Below, one piece after another: positions 5,983 to 7,587 of a stretch of DNA of 7,587 nucleotides; the first letter of the stretch is position 1, and every line of letters begins with the position of its first letter. The notes beneath the pieces were generated by a model. It was not told the DNA's origin. It made no database searches and was given only the letters and a program-made list of their open reading frames with translations. The position numbers and the translations under genes were made by a program. Where the stretch lies: positions 1 to 7,587 of the forward strand of contig CAMETB010000067.1 in the NCBI GenBank assembly GCA_945936265.1, in the 5' to 3' direction. This DNA comes from an uncultured Clostridia bacterium. Its GTDB lineage: Bacteria; Bacillota; Clostridia; Oscillospirales; CAG-272.

Positions 5983-7077
5983 TTATTCTTGTACAATTCT
6001 TCCTAGCTTTTCTTTTCCAGGAACAAACGCAAACTCTATTGTATTATATTCGTCTAGTTTGAAAAAATCCTCCCACGTCCATTTATCTCTTGGTTTTATG
6101 CTATCAAATTTATACCTTCCTTTGCATACGGGTTTAAAAACTCCGTTCTCTTCAAATGCATAGCAACCGGGTGATTTAAAGTATATTTTCGCGTTTTCGT
6201 GGTTATTTTCCCATTCTCCCGCTTTTTTCCCTTCGCCTTCTCCGTGGTATATCTCGCCCGCGTACCATATGCCGTCCGTATTAAAAAATAATGGTATTCT
6301 TCCGCTTTTTTCAAGCCTTTCTTCAATGTCAAAAAGTTTTTCTCTTGTTCTTTTAATCATTTCAAGCGAAAAATGTGCCCAGCGATACCCAGCGATTTTG
6401 CTTTGCATATACCCGAACGTATTTGTAAGTACGGCTTTCCACTGATTTTTCTTTTCTTCGTTTTCTTCCTTTTCTCTCTTGTTGTAAATATAATCTACAA
6501 TCATTCTGAACGGCTCGCCCGTTTCCGCGAGAGCGCCCATATAGGCAGAGTGAAAATCTATGTGGTGGCATCCTTCGTATAATACACCAAGCTTTGCTTT
6601 TATAACACCGATAAGAGGGGCGGGAATTTGTTTTTTAATCTCTTCCCCGTCTTCAATCGCGTAGTCTTCGAGATCCACGCCAAAACGACGGCAAACCTTT
6701 TTAAATTCTGAAAACGCTTTTCTCCCCGATATATCAAGACCCTTTTTTTGGCTTTCGCTTCTGAATTGAAACCTTATACACCGAGGAAAATCCACTATTA
6801 CTAGTTCTAAAACGGAAGACAAAACACGCAAACCGACTCCGCGACGAATTTTATCTCTCCGAACGGTAACACCCCCCGAGCGGGAAAATTCAATCACGTT
6901 TTCAAGTCCGCTTTCTTCTGCAAGTTCTAATATATGATTGAATTCTTTCATTCCCGATTCGGTTGTCGGTATCTTCACGCACGGCACAAGCATTAAATTT
7001 AAATCTCTCATAAGTTCGCATGAATTTTCAGAGAAATTCTCTTTTATATATGCTTGTATCGGCGTTAAATCGTTCAT
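5983..7077 (-). CDS. Compact family-B DNA polymerase-like protein (palm motifs, no exonuclease seen)
   Basis: A 364-residue protein whose C-terminal half carries polymerase B signatures: motif A 'HIDFHSAYMGAL' (172-183, D174), motif B 'KAVLTNTFGYM' (214-224, K214, N219, G222), motif C 'FFNTDGIWY' (264-272, D268) and a KxY-like 'KSPGCYAF' (301-308). Two things are unusual. Motif C has Asn266 where DTD polymerases have the first Asp. The interval between motifs A and B is only 40 residues, too short for the TPR1 insertion and full fingers of phi29 polymerase (572 residues). Residues 1-165 show no ExoI/II/III Asp-Glu motifs. It may be a minimal replicative polymerase, one subunit of a split polymerase, or a diverged relative with another job. 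The ATG (7075-7077) overlaps the upstream TGA (ATGA); AAGGA lies about 8 bases before it. I recall similar NTDG-type phage proteins but cannot name a characterised member. Confidence 0.75.
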   Translation of the reverse strand: MNDLTPIQAYIKENFSENSCELMRDLNLMLVPCVKIPTTESGMKEFNHILELAEESGLENVIEFSRSGGVTVRRDKIRRGVGLRVLSSVLELVIVDFPRCIRFQFRSESQKKGLDISGRKAFSEFKKVCRRFGVDLEDYAIEDGEEIKKQIPAPLIGVIKAKLGVLYEGCHHIDFHSAYMGALAETGEPFRMIVDYIYNKREKEENEEKKNQWKAVLTNTFGYMQSKIAGYRWAHFSLEMIKRTREKLFDIEERLEKSGRIPLFFNTDGIWYAGEIYHGEGEGKKAGEWENNHENAKIYFKSPGCYAFEENGVFKPVCKGRYKFDSIKPRDKWTWEDFFKLDEYNTIEFAFVPGKEKLGRIVQE

Positions 7078-7433
7078 AGATATTCCTTGTAATCCACGTT
7101 AAAATATTTACAGATTTTCTTTATCGTTTCTTTCTTCGGTTTTACTTTTCCGTTTTCTATAAGATGTAATTCCGGGTAAGAAATCCGCATTTCCGTCGCG
7201 GTATCTCTCAAAGATTTTATACGATTATATTTTAATAAGTCTTTTATGTCTTCTTTCTCGTCAATAATTACTTTTGCCCCACATGAGGGGCAATATTCGA
7301 GTTCTGTTTCGTAATATTCTTTTTCCCCGTCTTCTATTTTTACTCTTTCAAATCCTGTATAAATACTTTTGCAACGGCTGCAAATGAATTCGTCTTTTGT
7401 GTTTTCTTTTGTTTCGTTTTTGCAATATATCAT
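7074..7433 (-). CDS. Zinc-ribbon plus XRE-type helix-turn-helix protein
   Basis: A 119-residue two-part protein. Residues 18-51 hold two CxxC knuckles (CSRC at 18-21 and CPSCG at 48-52) that should bind one zinc ion. Residues about 69-119 look like a Cro/C1-type helix-turn-helix: 'LRDTATEMRISYPELHLIENG' is the two-helix core with the characteristic 'IENGKVKP', followed by 'ETIKKICKYFNV'. It probably binds DNA and could regulate the phage promoters or assist replication; which one cannot be read from sequence. It sits between an SSB-like gene and the polymerase-like gene. The ATG at 7431-7433 is preceded by AAGGTG five bases upstream, which overlaps the upstream stop codon. Its own stop overlaps the polymerase start by 4 bases. 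Confidence 0.85.
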   Translation of the reverse strand: MIYCKNETKENTKDEFICSRCKSIYTGFERVKIEDGEKEYYETELEYCPSCGAKVIIDEKEDIKDLLKYNRIKSLRDTATEMRISYPELHLIENGKVKPKKETIKKICKYFNVDYKEYL

Positions 7434-7442
7434 ATTTTCACC

Positions 7443-7587
7443 TTAAAACGGGCATTCCATATTTTTCCAATCTTCGTCAAATGGAAGATTTATTTTTTGC
7501 TGCCCTTTTATTTGTTCTTGCTTTTTCTCTTTGCCGATATTCTCATGTGCATACTTCATAGAAATAGGATTGTATGTCTCGGGGTTG
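7443..7587 (-). CDS. C-terminal end of a probable single-stranded DNA-binding protein (partial)
   Basis: The last 47 codons of a gene enter from the right edge and stop at TAA (7443-7445). This frame was read directly; it has no start in the window. After 'NPETYNPISM' comes a low-complexity linker rich in Lys and Gln, then the end 'LPFDEDWKNMECPF'. A flexible polar linker with an acidic tip finishing in Pro-Phe is the hallmark of bacterial-type SSB proteins, whose tail recruits replication partners. The tip here (DEDW...PF) is a looser version of DDDIPF. The neighbouring polymerase-like gene supports a replication role. The DNA-binding OB fold is outside the window, so the call is an inference from the tail only. 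Confidence 0.55.
   Translation of the reverse strand, partial: NPETYNPISMKYAHENIGKEKKQEQIKGQQKINLPFDEDWKNMECPF

Noticed and set aside
5693..6163. Plus-strand open frame of 156 codons with many Phe, Ser and Cys
   Set aside because: It spans the 152-residue gene, the promoter and the polymerase 3' end on the other strand; its hydrophobic composition reflects the antisense of Lys/Glu-rich coding.

Overview
This window looks like part of a small tailed phage (or integrated or metagenomic phage) genome related in body plan to the phi29-type podoviruses (Salasmaviridae/Guelinviridae-like). The host is probably a low-GC Gram-positive bacterium (Bacillota). Evidence: every convincing gene lies on the minus strand and they are tightly packed, with strong GGAGG-type ribosome binding sites and consensus sigma-A promoters. 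Three proteins carry recognisable phi29-like signatures: a packaging ATPase, a major capsid protein with a candidate scaffold directly before it, and a long tail-knob protein with a hydrophobic insertion. No plus-strand gene, tRNA, rRNA, transposon or CRISPR was found.

Layout in transcription order (right to left). (1) A replication block: the C-terminal end of a protein with an SSB-like tail (7443-7587), a zinc-ribbon/XRE-HTH protein (7074-7433), and a compact protein with family-B DNA polymerase palm motifs (5983-7077), coupled by short spacing and an ATGA overlap. (2) A consensus promoter (5949-5977) fires from the end of the polymerase gene into an unrecognised 152-residue basic helical protein (5474-5932) and the packaging ATPase (4407-5474). 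These two share a TAATG junction, and a small hairpin covers the ATPase ribosome binding site. (3) A 177-bp non-coding gap (4230-4406) is packed with inverted repeats and contains a GC-rich island; it is a candidate structured RNA or cis element. (4) A second promoter of the same design (4201-4229) drives the late structural genes: candidate scaffold (3670-4176), major capsid protein (2722-3666, apparently continuing in the -1 frame to 2600), tail knob (168-2522), and the first 55 codons of an unknown gene running off the left edge (1-165).

Together these genes would copy the genome (SSB, regulator, polymerase), package it (ATPase, possibly with an RNA), and build the head and tail. Points most worth checking: the frameshifted end of the capsid gene, the structured gap between ATPase and scaffold (a packaging-RNA candidate), the minimal polymerase with a DTD-to-NTD change, and two structures that could mask ribosome binding sites. 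All family assignments rest on motif and architecture recognition by eye; no database search was run.
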